This document shows, piece by piece, positions 1 through 11,760 of a stretch of 64,000 bases of DNA. The stretch's first letter is position 1; every line of letters starts with the position of its first letter. The stretch covers positions 19,580,059 through 19,644,058 of the forward strand of contig CM054167.1 of NCBI GenBank assembly GCA_028751875.1. The letters are read 5' to 3'. Origin of the DNA: Rapana venosa (lineage: Eukaryota; Mollusca; Gastropoda; Neogastropoda; Muricidae). The translations under genes were made by a program, and so were the position numbers. The notes under the pieces were generated by a model. It was not told the DNA's origin. It did no database searches and saw only the letters and a program-made list of their open reading frames with translations.

Positions 1-382
1 CGTTAGAATAAAATTTTATGGATTTTTTTCCAGTGTTATTATGATATTTCGAAGTTAAGTTGTGTTGGCCACAATCATGTATACCCATGCTCGCGCGAGC
101 GTACACATGTACATACACATTCACGCGCGCGCGCACACACACACATGCACGCACGCGCACACACGCACAACACACACACACACACACACCCGCACGCACG
201 CAGAAAATACACACACAGAGACACAAACACACACAACGCGTGCGCACCTCCACTTCCCCGCAAGTCTGATATCACTTAAAGTGAAAAGACTTTAAATCAA
301 AGAACTAAATTTCTCTGTTTTGAGATAATAAAGTATTTGGAATTGAACGAACACACACACGCACACGCACAACACACACACA

Positions 383-413
<31 letters not shown>

Positions 414-480
414 GCGCGCACGCACACACGCGCACACACACACAATTGCACACACACACCTGTAAAAAAAAATTCAACAT
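1..480. repeat. CA/CG-rich microsatellite (PTGS intron)
   Basis: Long CA runs with interspersed CG dinucleotides fill 110-240 and 345-465. Between them, 263-310 carries the segment atatcacttaaagtgaaaagac. A near copy occurs at 60620-60660, so it is a dispersed repeat; I recall similar sequence from mollusc genomes. Confidence 0.85.
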
Positions 481-500
481 TCTTTACTCATGTCACACAG

Positions 501-583
501 GTGGATGTCACCAACGTCTACGGCAAAGACAAAGAAGCTGAAAACAGACTACGCAGTTTTCCAAAGGAAAGTTCAGAATGCAG
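501..583 (+). CDS. PTGS: PTGS exon (VDxNxxYG segment), one base short
   Basis: The exon starts after the acceptor cacag at 496-500 and reads VDVTNVYGKDKEAENRLRS, then changes frame. It ends at the donor cag|gtatga. The normal family sequence before the next exon is a short basic stretch ending in Q. That appears here in another frame (F-S-K-G-K-F-R-M-Q) if one T is added to the TTTT run at 557-560. The exon is then 84 nt, which I recall as the vertebrate exon length. The single missing T in a homopolymer is therefore probably a sequencing error. Confidence 0.85.
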
Positions 584-599
584 GTATGACAGTTTGACA

Positions 600-732
600 G
601 GTGTTTACAGGAAAAGAGAGAGAGGTGAGAGAGGGGGGGGGGGAGGGGAGAGAGAGAGAGAGGAGAGGAGAGAGAGAGAGAGAGATGAGAGAGAGAGGAG
701 AGAGTAGAGAAGAGAAGATGAGAGAGAGATGC
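600..732. repeat. GA microsatellite with G runs (PTGS intron)
   Basis: GAGAGA tracts with poly-G begin 17 bp after the PTGS donor at 583. Confidence 0.85.
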
Positions 733-744
733 GAGATTTTATTC

Positions 745-1020
745 TTTTATTTCGAGGATAATAGAATAAGCACTCGTGGGCTTTTTTTTATCCAGTCCCC
801 AGGTGTATGCAGTTTTGTAAATTTTGTCATCCGTTCCCACGGCACACAATGGCCTACTCTTCCAAAATGCGTGACGGATTTTGACGTGTGCCCAAGATGT
901 TCTGCGTGCGTTCGCACACGGGACCTCGGTTTATAGTCTCATCCGGAGGACTTTTGGGGAGAGCGGAGTCGGCACTGATGTTAGGCCTAACTCCAGAGGA
1001 AAAATCCTCTTGAACGAGAG
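745..1020 (-). mobile_element. SINE II/III, tail A and body
   Basis: Read on the - strand it has the common body (GATGAGACTATAAACCGAGG, then CACACGCAGAACATCTTG-like) and tail A (GGGACTGGAT, then GCACTTATT with CCTCGAAATAAA). Part of a tRNA-like head lies at the right end. It sits in a PTGS intron. Confidence 0.8.
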
Positions 1021-1389
1021 AGGCAGGCAGACAGACAGACAGAGAGAGTGTGTGTGTGTGCATGTGCGTGCGTGCGTGCGTGCGTGTGTGCGTGCGTGTG
1101 TGTGTAAAACAATAGCAATAACGATAGTGCTTTATTCAGTTTTTGCAGGCCATTTGGCTTATATAAACAAGAGATGAGAGAGAGAGTGTGTGTGTGCGCG
1201 CGCGCGTGCGTCCATGCTTGTGTGTATGTGTGTGTTTATTTGTTCACTCATGTGTGCAGGTTTTTAGGTTTTGAGTGCATCAATATGTGTAGGTTTTCAA
1301 TAAAATTGTATCATCCCGCAAATAAGCTTTAGGAATAAGAAGTACTTATGATAGACCATAAATCTTTATCGTCAGTTTTCTTCTACATC

Positions 1390-1800
1390 GTCGTTATCAT
1401 CATCATTATCTTCTTCTTCTTCTCCTCCTCCTTCGTCTTCTTCTTCTTCTTCTTCTGTCTTTCGTTTTACCTTCTCTTCCTTCGCCTGTTCCTTCTTTTT
1501 TCCTTCCTTTTTTCATCTTCTTCTTTATCTTCTTCTATTACTTTTGTTCCTTTCTTCCTTTCATCCGTCTGGTCCTTTCTTCTTCTTCTTATTCTCCTTC
1601 TCCTCCTCCTCTTTCTTCTCCTCCTCCTCCTTCTTCTCCTATGTTTTTCTCTTTTTTCCCCTTTCTTTGTCTTCCTTCTTTTTTTTTTTTTGTCTTCCTC
1701 CTCTTTGTTGGTATTGTACTCGTCGTCGTCAATATCACCATTGCCATCAATATAATCTTTTCCCCCTCCGTCTTTCCTTCCTCCTCTTCCTCTTGATATT
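1390..1800 (+). repeat. TTC/TTCC pyrimidine tract
   Basis: About 400 bp of almost pure C/T on the + strand (TTC, TTCCT and CTCCTC units). Apparent Phe/Ser/Leu reading frames through it are composition artefacts. Confidence 0.85.
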
Positions 1801-1932
1801 ATTGGGTTTTGGGTGATTTGTTATTATTTTCTGGTGTGGACATACCTGAGGGCTCTTTACGAACATAACTTACAGACCAGAAAGGAAAAAAATGAGAGAA
1901 GATAAAGTTATGATATGATCTTTCCGTTTCAT

Positions 1933-1933
<1 letters not shown>

Positions 1934-2000
<67 letters not shown>

Positions 2001-2092
2001 CCTCGTGAGTGAGTGAGTGAGTGAGTGAGTGAGTGAGTGAGTGAGTGAGTGAGTGAGTGAGTAAGTGAGTAAGTGAGTGAGTGAGTGAGTGA
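1934..2092 (+). repeat. (TC)n followed by (GTGA)n
   Basis: Roughly 32 TC units are followed at 2005 by about 22 GTGA units. Every register of the second block gives the hexamer GTGAGT, which is the consensus 5' splice site. It lies inside the PTGS intron and on the transcribed sense strand. Confidence 0.85.
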
Positions 2093-2277
2093 ATGATTCA
2101 TTTCATTGCTACCTCTCGCATTAACTTATTTATTAATTCATTCTTGTTGGTTTCCCCTTTTTTCCCTATGAAGGGGCTGGTGTAAAGAAGCCTCTGGATT
2201 ATCCAATTACCCCCCTTAAAATATTCGAGATTGATTAAGTTTCAGTTTAAGTTTAAGATATGATCTTTCCGTTTCTT

Positions 2278-2287
2278 TGATCTCTCT

Positions 2288-2339
<52 letters not shown>

Positions 2340-2490
2340 GTTCTGTCTCTTCCTCTTCCCCCCCTCCCTCCCCCCTCCCTCCCCCTCTCTCCTGTCTCTA
2401 TCTCTCTCCCTCCATCCTCTTTCCCCCTGCCTCCCCCTCTCTTCCACCCTCCCTCCCTCCCTCTCTCCTCCTCCTTCACTTCTTTGCACT
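2278..2490 (+). repeat. CT/CCCT microsatellite upstream of PTGS exon
   Basis: CT and CCTCCC tracts lead up to the acceptor at 2524. They may act as a long polypyrimidine tract. Confidence 0.7.
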
Positions 2491-2524
2491 ATGATTATAT
2501 ATATATATCCACCTATCTCTGTAG

Positions 2525-2760
2525 ATCATCGACGGGGAGGAGTACCCTTTGACGGTGAACGAAACGGGTGCGGAAATGCTGTACCCGAAATACGTGGCGG
2601 AGAAACACCGTTACGCTTTGGGTCACTCTTTCTTCGGCCTTTCCCGGGGCTTTTTCGTTACTCCCCCATCGGGAGCGCGAGCACAACCGGATATGGACTC
2701 CGGCCGAAATCCACCCGGAAGGCAACGAGCACTGTTCCGGGGCAAAATTTGGTCTTTTGG
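2525..2760 (+). CDS. PTGS: PTGS exon (IIDGEEYP to REHNRI segment), with frameshifts
   Basis: After the acceptor ctctgtag the frame reads IIDGEEYPLTVNETGAEML, then YPKYVAEKHRYALGHSFFGL, which follows the peroxidase/COX domain closely. Past about 2640 the homology moves between all three frames: PGLFRY-like, then EREHNRI, then AEIHPEGNEH in place of the family's EHPEW-(N/G)-DE segment. The likely donor is ttttgg|gtgggg at 2760/2761, with a one-base carry-over. The exon is 236 nt against about 247 expected, so roughly 11 bases are missing, mostly next to short runs. Conserved residues survive on both sides of each break, which fits lost bases better than long decay. Confidence 0.8.
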
Positions 2761-3534
2761 GTGGGGAAGGGGTTTTGTGTTGGGGAGAGAGTTTTTGTGG
2801 GGGGGTTGGGGTGGTGGTGGGGGGGTGGTGGTGGTGGGGGGGTGGGTGTGTGTGTGTTTTGTGGTTGTGTGGTGTGTGTGTGTGTGTGTGTGGTGTGAGA
2901 GTATTTTTGGGGTTTGTGGTTGGTGGTGTGTGTGGTGTGTGGGGGTGTGTGTGGTGTGTTGTGGTGTGTGGTGAGGGTTTTGGGTGGTTGTTGTGTGAGA
3001 AATTGCGTGGGGGGGTTTGTGTGACGGGGTGGGTGGGTGTGGGGGGGGGGGGGGGGGGGGGAGATGTATTGCTGGGGGTTGTGGGGCGGGTGTGTGTTGT
3101 GTGTGGGGTGTGTGTGTTGTGTGGTGTGGTTTGTGTGTGTGTGTGTGTGGGGTTGATGGTCTGGGGGTGGGGGTGGTGTGGTGTGGTGGTGGGGGGGGGG
3201 GGTGATGGGGGGGTGTGTGGGGGTTTTGTTGGGGGGGGGGGGGGGGGGGGGGGGGAGGGGGGGGTGGTTTATTTTTTTATTTATTTTTTTATATCGGGGA
3301 TAATGGAATAACACTCACCGCGCCGCGTGTATAGTGTGTGTGTGTGTGGTGTGTTTGTGTGTGGGTTTGTGTGCTGTTGTTAAATTGTTCGTGTTCCGCA
3401 ACCCCCCCAAAACGTACATGAAAGGGGCCCTTAAACATATTTGATTTTCCTTTTTGCGTGTTTTTCCAAAAGGAATTAAAGCACGGGCAGGTCTGTTCCC
3501 GATTTGTTTTGGAAGATCGAAAAAAAAAAACGCC

Positions 3535-3650
3535 AACCCCAATCCCACCCTTAATTCTCGACGCCCTACCAAGATTCGAACCCACGACTTCATGGACTCC
3601 AGGTTTTAAAGTAAACGTTTTAACCACTGGGGCATAGCGTCCTCGCTGCC
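3535..3650 (-). repeat. R5 repeat fragment
   Basis: It shares ttaattc, then gattcgaacccacgacttcatgg and taaccactgggg with R5 copies at 24.9, 34.5 and 59.7 kb. On the - strand it shows the tRNA-like B box GGTTCGAATC. Confidence 0.55.
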
Positions 3651-6417
3651 CTTTGCATAACATTTTCGGGGATGACCCAAAGGCACAGAAGCAAATTTAA
3701 ACCCTTTTGCTATTCTTTTTTTCACCAGAGGTTTTTTCGTAAAAAGTTTGGGAGGATGCCTTCGTTTTGTTTTGTGTTTTATTGTTTTTTTATTTTTTGA
3801 TGTTGTTTGTTTAAATTTGTTTGCTGTTGTTGTTTTTCCCCGAATTTGTTGGGTTTTTTTTGTTGGGGGGATGAGGGGGGGGGGGGGGGATTCTTTTGTC
3901 GTTTTCTTTTTTTTTTAAACGCCGAGATAACTTGTTAAAGGGGGGGTAGTTTCGTAAAATTTCTGTGTTATAGTTTACTATGGGAAAACAAACACACGCC
4001 GCGCGCGCGCGCCGCAAACCCACCAAAAAACGCACACATCACACAAACACACACACCGCACCAACCCCACACACACACACCCCCACCCACACTGGTCTTC
4101 TAAAGAGGCTCCACTGTCCCCAGATCATTGAAAGGGGGGGGGGGGGGGGGGTCTTATTGGCCATGAATCTTGAATGGTTTTGTGATCTGTGCGGGGGATT
4201 CCGAATGAAGGGGAAGGTGGGGGAAATGAAGGGGGTTAGGGGGAAAGGAGGGGGGGGTGGAGTGAAAGGAGAAAGTTTTTTTTAGGGGGAAGGGAGAGAG
4301 AGAAAAGAGACAGAGGAGATAAAGAGAAAAAGAAAGGGGAGGGGGAGGTGAAGAGAAAGGAAAAAACTTAGATGGGGGGAGAGAGAGAGAGAATAATAAA
4401 GAGAGAGAGAGAGAAAAAAAGGGGAGTGTTGTGTGTGTGTGGTGTGGGGTGCGTGCTGCGTGCGTGCTGCGTGCAGAGAGAGAGGGGAGGGGAGGGGGGG
4501 GGGGGGGGAAGGGGGGGGGAGGAACAAGAGAGAAGAGGGGAGACAGAAAAGGAGATGGGGGAAGGGGGGGGGGATGAAAAAATGCAAAAGAAAGATACCC
4601 TTTTGGGCGAACTTTCCGTCATCATTTATCACGCATGCAGACTAGAAGGGTGACCCGTCCTTCGTCCTCCGTCGTTCGATGTTTTCCCTTTTTAAAAAAA
4701 AAACATTGCACAACAAAGTCATAGGGATGATCAAAAGAAATTAGTGACAAGGACTTGATAAAGAGAGAGAGAGAGATGGGGGGGGGGGGGGGTAGAGAAA
4801 GGACGGGGGTGAGAGACAGAACCTCAGACAACAGGACTTGGGGAGAGAGACAGGCAGACACAGAAGAGAGAGAGAGAGAGAAGAAGAGAGAGAGAAGGGG
4901 AGAGAAGAGGAGAAGAGAAGATAAAGAGAAAAAACAAGATTCAAGATTTAAAAAGAGACAACAACAACGGGGAACAGACAGACAAACACAAGATTCAAAA
5001 TTTTTAAATTTGAAAAAGAGAGGGGAGAAGAAAGGGGGAGAGGGGGGGTGGGGAGAGACAGACGACAGACAAACATAGACAGACATAGAGAGACGGAAAA
5101 AAACACAAGAAATTCCCGATTTTAAATTTGAGAGAGGATAGATGAAAGGATGGAGAAAAGGGGGGGGGGGGGGGGGGGAAGACAGACAGACAGACAGACA
5201 AACAAGACAGACAGGGCCCGACAGAGAAACACAATATTCAAGATTTATTTCGCCTTTTTATCGCCTTGGGGGATGGAGGGTTTTGGTAAACAAAAATCAA
5301 CTGTTTACACACCCCCACGCACGCACCACGCCCCCACGCACGCAACGCACCCCCCCCACACACACACACACACACACACAAAACGCACACGCGCGCGCGC
5401 GCACACACAAAACACACCAAAACACCACACACAACCCCACAAACAAACACACCGTGCAACATTTAGCACTGAAACGAGGAGGGCAGAAAACAAGTTTTAA
5501 ACCCCCCTTTCACTTTAACTGTCCTTCCTTCCTTCCTCCTCCATCCCCCCCCCCCCCCCCAACCCCCCCTCCCCCCCCTTCCTTCAAATTTATCCACCAA
5601 CCTTTCTTTTTTTTCAATTTTTTTTTTTTAATTATTTCTTTTTTTTTTAATAAAAGGGTTTTTTTTTTTTTTTGTTTTTTTTTGGGGGGGGGGGGGGGGG
5701 CTTTTGTGATTTTAAATTTTCGCGCATTAAGTTTAAATTTTTTTTTTCTTCTTTTTTTACCTCCCCCCCCCACCCCCCCTTTTTTTTCCCGTCAACCCTT
5801 TTCCCCTTTCCCTCCACCCCCCCCCCCCTTTATCAAAGAAAAAATTCGACAAAGGGGGGGGGGGTGTTCGAAGCACTGGAAACCCAAGAGGCAACGTGAC
5901 AGAGTGCAATGCTGATTTGGGAAAGAGGGTACGTGTTTGAGCACACGAATCTTTCACCTTTGTCTGTCTGTCGTCTGCCTCCCCCCCTGTTGAGATGTGG
6001 GGTGTGTGGTGTGTGGGTGCGTGTGTAGATATTATATAACACACCACCACCACCACAACCCACTACCCTCCCACTACCACACCCCCCATCCCACCCCACA
6101 CACACACACACACAACACACACACACACACTCTCCCCTCCTCTTCTCTCCCCTCTTCCCCTCCTCCCCTCCCCCCCCCCCTTCCCTCTCTCACTCTCTCC
6201 CCCCCCTTCTCTTCTAGTTTAAATATGGTTCATTCAATACAATAGACATAAGAAAACATACACGCAAGGGAAAGGCAGGCATATATATCTATCACCCATC
6301 TTCTCTCTCTCCTCTCTCCTTCTCTTCCTCTCTCTCTTTATATAAAAATATATATTATATATAATATTTTATTATATAAAGTTTTTTTTTAAAACCCCTT
6401 CTCTCTCCTCTTCCCCT

Positions 6418-6459
<42 letters not shown>

Positions 6460-6633
6460 CTCTCCCAAGGGCCGGAGGGGGGGGGAAATATGTCAATATT
6501 ATTTTGTAACCCTTTGGGGAAAATAAAGTTTATAAATCAATCAATCAGTCTCTCCTCTTTCTCTCACTCCTCTTTCTCCACCCCCCCCTCCCCCCCCCGC
6601 CCCCCTTCTCCCCCACATTTTTTCCCCCCCCCG

Positions 6634-6708
<75 letters not shown>

Positions 6709-7044
6709 TTCCCCCCTCCCCCGAATTCCTTCGTCCTCAAAAAAAACGCTAGCTTCATTTTTATGGGGAGGGAAATTTTTCAGAAGCGATCCATCATAAG
6801 GAAACAAACAAGAGTGAGGCAACAAAAAGGACAGAAATGAGCTTAAATTTGACGAAGGAGCATCGTCACTCTTCCCACGGGGGCCCCCCTTTTTAAAAAG
6901 CAGGGGCTGCTGACGAGCCCCCGTACCCTAAGGGGGGGGACAGGGGGAAACGGGCCCCCCCCGGATTACCCCTGTAAACTGTACCGTTTAAGCGGCTTGT
7001 GGGTCAGGTTTCAACCTACCGTTCGAATCGATCGTTTAAAAAAA

Positions 7045-7110
7045 AATAATAAAAATTAATAACAATAATAAGGAATTTTTATAGCGCTTTATCTTGCAGG
7101 GACAAACAAA
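7045..7110 (-). repeat. R8 fragment (AAT repeat plus TATAGCGCT)
   Basis: AATAATAA followed by tttttatagcgctttatcttg matches the fragment at 58735-58812. Confidence 0.5.
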
Positions 7111-7728
7111 GGGGCCCCCCCCTTTTCAATCATCCCATTAAAAAATTTTTATCAATAATTAAGGCCGCACGCGCGCGCCGCGCGCCCACACAAAACAAAA
7201 ACAACAACACACACACACACACCAACACACCACACGGCCCACGGGGAAAACCTGGGGGGAAAAGCTTTAAAGGGGGAAAACAGAGAGAAAAAGGGGAAAA
7301 ATTTTGGGTTTTAAATTTATGTCTTAAAAGTTTTCGGGTAAAGAAAGGGGGGGGGGGGGGAGGGGGGGGGGGGGGGGGGCCGGGCCGCCCGGGGGGGCGC
7401 CGGGCCCCCCCCGGCGGGGCGGGGGCCCCCCCCAACCCCCGTTTTCGGCCCCCCCGGGCGGGCCCAAACGCCCCCCCCCCCAAAAAGGGGGCCCCCCCCC
7501 CCCCCCCCCCCCCCCCGTCGGGCGCCCCCGGGGCGGGGGGGGCCCCCCCCCCCCCCCCCCCCGGGGGCCCAGGGGGGGGGGGGGGGGGGGGGTTTTTGGG
7601 GCGGGGGGGGGGGGGGGTTGGGGGGGGGGGGGGGCGGAAAAGGGGCCCCCCCCCCCGGGGTTTGGGGAAAAAGGGGCCCCGGGGGGGAGGGGAAAAAAAC
7701 CCGGGGCATTTTTCCCCGGCGCGGGGCC

Positions 7729-7761
<33 letters not shown>

Positions 7762-8084
7762 ACAACCCCCCCCAACCCCCCCCCCACCCCCGTTCCCCCC
7801 CCCCCCCCCCCCCCCCCACCAAACCCCCCACCCCCCCCCCCCCCCCCCCCCAAAAAACCCCCACCCCCAAACCCCCCCCCCTTTTTTTGGACTGGGTAAA
7901 ATTTTGTTGGAAATTTCCCTTTTTATACCCCTTTTTCTTTGTTTTGCCTTGGTCATTTTCTTTCTGAGTGAACAAGCTGGCCACACAACGCACGCAGCAC
8001 ACACAAAAAGGATGATGATACTCTCTCTCTCTTTTCTCCTCTCTCTCTCCTCTCGTCTGTAGGTTTATCTTTTGACTTATTAAT

Positions 8085-8330
8085 TTTGGTTGTTGTTATT
8101 TTTTTTGGTTTTGTTGTTGTTGTTTGTTTTTCTCTTTTTCCTTTTTTCTTCTTTTGTTGGTTTGGTTTTTCTTTCTTTTTTATTTGTTTTTTTTGGGTTT
8201 TGGGGTTTTGTGTTGTTGTTGTTGTTGTTGTTTTTTTGGGGGGGTTTTTTGGGATTTTCTTGTTTTTGTTTTTTTGGGTTTTTTTTTGGGGGGGTGTTGG
8301 GGGGGGGGGGGGGGGGGGGCTGTTTTGAAA
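8085..8330 (+). repeat. G/T-only tract
   Basis: TTG/TTTTGGG units with long G runs. No coding is supported. Confidence 0.7.
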
Positions 8331-8697
8331 AGGGGGTTTTTTCCCCTTTGTTTCTACTGTGAGAGGTTTATTTTGGGGTTTTTAAAAAAATTTCCCCTAC
8401 GGGCGGGGATTGGATGTAAAAAAAGCACAGAGTGCTTGTTTTACCCTCGAAAAAAAAGTTGTCATTGTCCATTTCTCTTTAATTAACTACAACACACCCC
8501 AAACCACCCCCCTCCCCTCCCACCCCCCCACACACTCACTACCCCCATCCACTCCCCCAACCTCTCAAATCTGTTCCTTTTCTCCCCCCACAAAACAACA
8601 CAAACACACAAAACACCCACAAACACAAACACACACACACACAAAAACCACACACCACAACACAACAAAACCCACACACACACCACACCACACACAC

Positions 8698-8930
8698 AAA
8701 AAGTCCTTCGGATGAGACTAAAACCGAAGCCCCGTGTCCCCAACGCACGCAGAACATCTTGTCCCGCCCCGTTAAATCCTTTTCCCGCTTTTCTTTTAAG
8801 GTGGGCCCTTGTGTCCCGGGTGGAACAGATGACAAAATTTACAAAACCGATCCCCAACGGGGACTAGATGTTTAAAAAAAAAAGCACAAAAAGTGCTTAT
8901 TCCTTTACCCTCGATAAAAAAGGGTTGTTT
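8698..8930 (+). mobile_element. SINE II/III, body and tail A, just upstream of PTGS exon
   Basis: It starts agtccttcggatgagact and ends ccctcgata. It has many small differences from the other copies, in keeping with low accuracy here. It ends about 35 bp before the PTGS acceptor at 8964. Confidence 0.8.
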
Positions 8931-8964
8931 TTTTAAATTTTAATAAAAAATAAATACAACACAG

Positions 8965-9237
8965 GCGAAACCATCAATCGTCATCGAAGATTGCCCAGCA
9001 TCTGGCGGGACAATACCGCCCCTTTTCCTCCCCGAGGTCCTTTCGGGGGGGCCTTCCAGTCCAAACCGCTTCAGGGCCCGATTTTCAACCACCTGTACCA
9101 CTGGCACCGCTCATCCCCACCCCCCAAAAGATGCCCAGACCGTGTACGAGTAAAGGGGATACATGTTCCATCCGGGGTGGTTTCAAGCACGGTTTTGCCC
9201 CCTGGTGGATTCCATGTCCAAGAACGAGCGGGTTCTG
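8965..9237 (+). CDS. PTGS: PTGS exon with catalytic Tyr and haem-ligand His (YHWH), with frameshifts
   Basis: It starts after acag at 8964 with the one-base carry giving G-E-T-I. In shifting frames it then gives IVIED, AQHLAGQYRP, FQSKPLQGPIFNHLYHWH, MFHPG, KHGFAPLVDSMSKN. YHWH at 9096-9107 holds the family's cyclooxygenase tyrosyl radical Tyr (385 in sheep COX-1 numbering) and the proximal haem His (388). The donor is uncertain: gttctg at 9232 or gtgggg at 9238. The exon is 267-273 nt against about 287 expected, so 14-20 bases are missing. The intron that follows is G/T-only sequence of doubtful quality. Confidence 0.8.
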
Positions 9238-9239
9238 GT

Positions 9240-9535
9240 GGGGGTTTTTTTTTTGTTTTTGGGTGTTGGGTTTGTTTGTTTTTTGGGTTTTGTTTTTTTT
9301 TTTGGGGGGGTTGGGGGGGGTTGGTTTTGGGGGGGGGGGGAGGGGTTGTTTGGTTTGGGGGGGGGGGGGATTTTTGTTATTTTTTTTTTTTTTTTTGTGG
9401 TGGGGGGGTTTTTGTTTGTTTTTTGGGGTTTTTTGGTTTGTTTGGGGGGTTGTTTTAGGGGTTTTTTTGTTGTTGTGTTGGGGGGGTTGTTTTGGGGGGG
9501 GTTCCTCGGCTGGTTTTTTTTGGGGTTACAAATGG
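9240..9535 (+). repeat. G/T-only tract after PTGS exon
   Basis: TTTTGGG-type low complexity directly after the PTGS donor. Confidence 0.7.
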
Positions 9536-9587
9536 TGAGATTTTTGGTATGCGCCGGTTTTTTTTCCCCCCCCCCCCCTTGCCCCAT

Positions 9588-9862
9588 ATAAAAGGTTTTA
9601 AAGGTGCCCCTAACCCTATGTGGTGTAGAAGTAGGCATCAGAGACTCAATTCTCTAGGGCCGATACGGGGCGGGGGGCCCCCACCCTTTTTCCCCCTCGC
9701 TGCTTACCTTCCTGCCCCTAAAGGGGCAGGCCCCATTTCGCTGGTGAACGGGGGGGACGGATGAACCCAAATGAGGCAAACGGTCAGAAAATTTACTTTG
9801 GAAAACCATGCTCGATGCTGTTAAACCCTTTTTGCGGGGGGAAAGGGGTGCTCTGCCCATGA
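9588..9862 (-). mobile_element. SINE I copy, error-rich
   Basis: The order of SINE I landmarks on the - strand is kept (gctcgatgctg, then ctaaaggggcagg, ctcgctgctta, ctctagggcc). There are many extra or missing G/C bases compared with clean copies at 29196 and 43154. Confidence 0.7.
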
Positions 9863-10429
9863 GCTTTCCGTCCCCCCCCATATAGGTAGCCGATTTTTTT
9901 GGGGATTTTAGAAGAAGAGAAGGGGGGGGGGGGGGGGGGGGAAGGAGGGGCGGGGGGGGGGGAGTTAATGTGGTGGGGTGTTTTTTTGTTTTTTGGGTTG
10001 ACGGGGGGTTTTTTTTGGGTTTTAAAACAGAATTTCTTAGTTCGAAACAACAAAAGCCCCGTGCATGAAATGAATAAAACAAACAACGTTTATTGAGTAC
10101 TCTAAACGTTGTATAGAAAAAAATGGGCTGCGTGAAAAATTTGCGTCGATGATGAACAAAAACTGTAGGTTTTTAAAAATTTTGTGAAATTCAAAAAAGA
10201 AAAAACAAATAAAAAACGGTAACAAGGACCCTTTTTTTAAAATTTTTCTTTTTGTTTGGGCTCCCCCCCCCCCCCACCCCCCCCCCTCCCCCCCGAAATA
10301 CAATCTCATTTCATATCCCATTAAGAGGGCAAAATACAGAACTTTCGAAAAAATGTAAAAAAAAGGGGTGTAACATACACAACATTTTTTTTCCATACTG
10401 GGCGTAACCCTTTAAATTAAAAAATTTTA

Positions 10430-11030
10430 TCATGCCCCCTGACGACAGACAAGGAGCAGATAGGGAAAAAGATGTACCCCCAATTGCTTTTTTTCCCCCC
10501 CCTTTTTTTCTCCTCTGTTTTTGCCCCTTTTTGAGAAACCCCGGGGTTTTGAGTGCAACATGCCCTTTTTCTGCTTTTCTGCTTTGTTGTCTGCTGTCTG
10601 TCTCTGTTCTTCCCCTTTTCCTCTATCCCTTTCCCCCCTTTTCTCTCTCTCCCTCTGTCTTTTTCCCCCCCCCCCCCCCCCCCCCTCTTTCTTTTTCCAC
10701 AAAAGAATTTTGGTATTGTACCTTCTCTCTTTTCTTCCCCTCTATCCTTTATCCCCCCCCCTCACTCTCTCTCTCTCTCTCTCTTTCTCTCCTTTTTCTC
10801 TCTCTCTCTCTCCCTTCCTTCCCCCCCCTCTCTCCCCCCCTCCCAAACAAAAAAAATGTACTTTCCCTGAATGAAAAAAGTGGTGAAGTAAGTCAGAAAA
10901 AAGAAAAAGAAAAAATGGGGGTTGGAGGGGGGGGGGGGGGGGGGGTTGAAAAAACGTATACACGAATACTTGCTTTTTTTCAAATCCTTTAAGGTATGCC
11001 CTTAAAACACTTTTAATTTTTCTTTATTTG
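10430..11030 (+). repeat. CT-rich low-complexity intron
   Basis: CT and poly-C blocks with interspersed T runs. No gene is seen. Confidence 0.6.
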
Positions 11031-11039
11031 TTTCTTCAC

Positions 11040-11760
11040 ACCACAACACACACACACACACACACACCAAACACAAATATATATTATATATATATATATA
11101 TATATATGTGCACCACGCGCGCGGGCGCCTTATTCCATTATCCCCGAAATTTTAAAAAATAACAAAAAAATGAAAAAATTATTTAAAACCCAAAAGAAAG
11201 AAAAAAAAAGAAGAAAAAAACAACACGCGCGCGCGCGCGCGCATGCAGCACGTGCGCGTGCGTTCATTATCTCGAAATTAAAGAAATCAGAAAGAAAAAA
11301 ACCCATTTAAACCCAAAAGAAAGAAGAAAAAAAGAAAACCACACACAACACACCCACACCAACACAAACACACAACCCCAAAGCACCACGCACGCCGCTG
11401 CACGGTTGTGCTATTCCTTATCCTAGAAATTAAAATAACGAAAGAATGAATAAACCTTATTTAACCAAAAGAAAGAAAGAAAAGAAAGAAACTATCCCCA
11501 AACACCACACACACCCCGCGCGCGCGCGCCGCACGCGCTTATTCCATTATCCCGAAAATTTTTTAAAAAAAAACGAAAGAATGAATAAACCCTTTTTTAA
11601 AAAAAACAGAAAAAAGAAGAGAAAAAAAGAAAGAAAGAAGAAAAAAAAAACCACACACCACCACACACAACACACCACCGGCGCGCGCGGCGCGCACACC
11701 ACACACCAACCACACACACAAACCAACACACACACACACACACACACACACAACGGAGTT
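11040..11760 (+). repeat. Tandem ~140-bp units of microsatellite plus SINE end
   Basis: A block of CA repeat, CG repeat, (c)ttattccattatccc(c)gaaatt and AACCC/AAAGAAAG occurs four times, near 11110, 11240, 11400 and 11530. The central piece is the tail-A end of SINE II/III, so a SINE end with its microsatellite has been tandemly amplified. Confidence 0.65.

Larger units (their letters stand above)
2761..8080. repeat. Low-complexity intron with extreme poly-G / poly-C; probably poor sequence
   Basis: Successive blocks use only two letters: G/T (2780-3270), G/A (4190-5060), CA with C runs (5310-5450), CT (6130-6480). A C run of about 95 lies at 6630-6710, and G/C only at 7340-7860. Single-base runs of this length and G-C sign switches are not expected of a gastropod intron. 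The PTGS exons on both sides carry lost bases. A repeat fragment at 3535-3650 and an end-of-SINE fragment at 3272-3315 are the only recognisable islands. Confidence 0.7.

Noticed and set aside
1348..1755. 135-codon Phe/Leu/Ser ORF resembling a membrane protein
   Set aside because: Pyrimidine-only low complexity.
501..2760. PTGS as a processed pseudogene
   Set aside because: Introns are present with proper GT-AG signals, and the last exons are intact.
2568..3311. 247-codon ORF on + after the PTGS exon
   Set aside because: Only the first ~60 codons overlap PTGS in one of its shifting frames. The rest is G/T microsatellite past the donor.
7130..8002. 290-codon Gly/Pro-rich ORF on -
   Set aside because: It consists of poly-G/poly-C and is probably an artefact of low-quality sequence.
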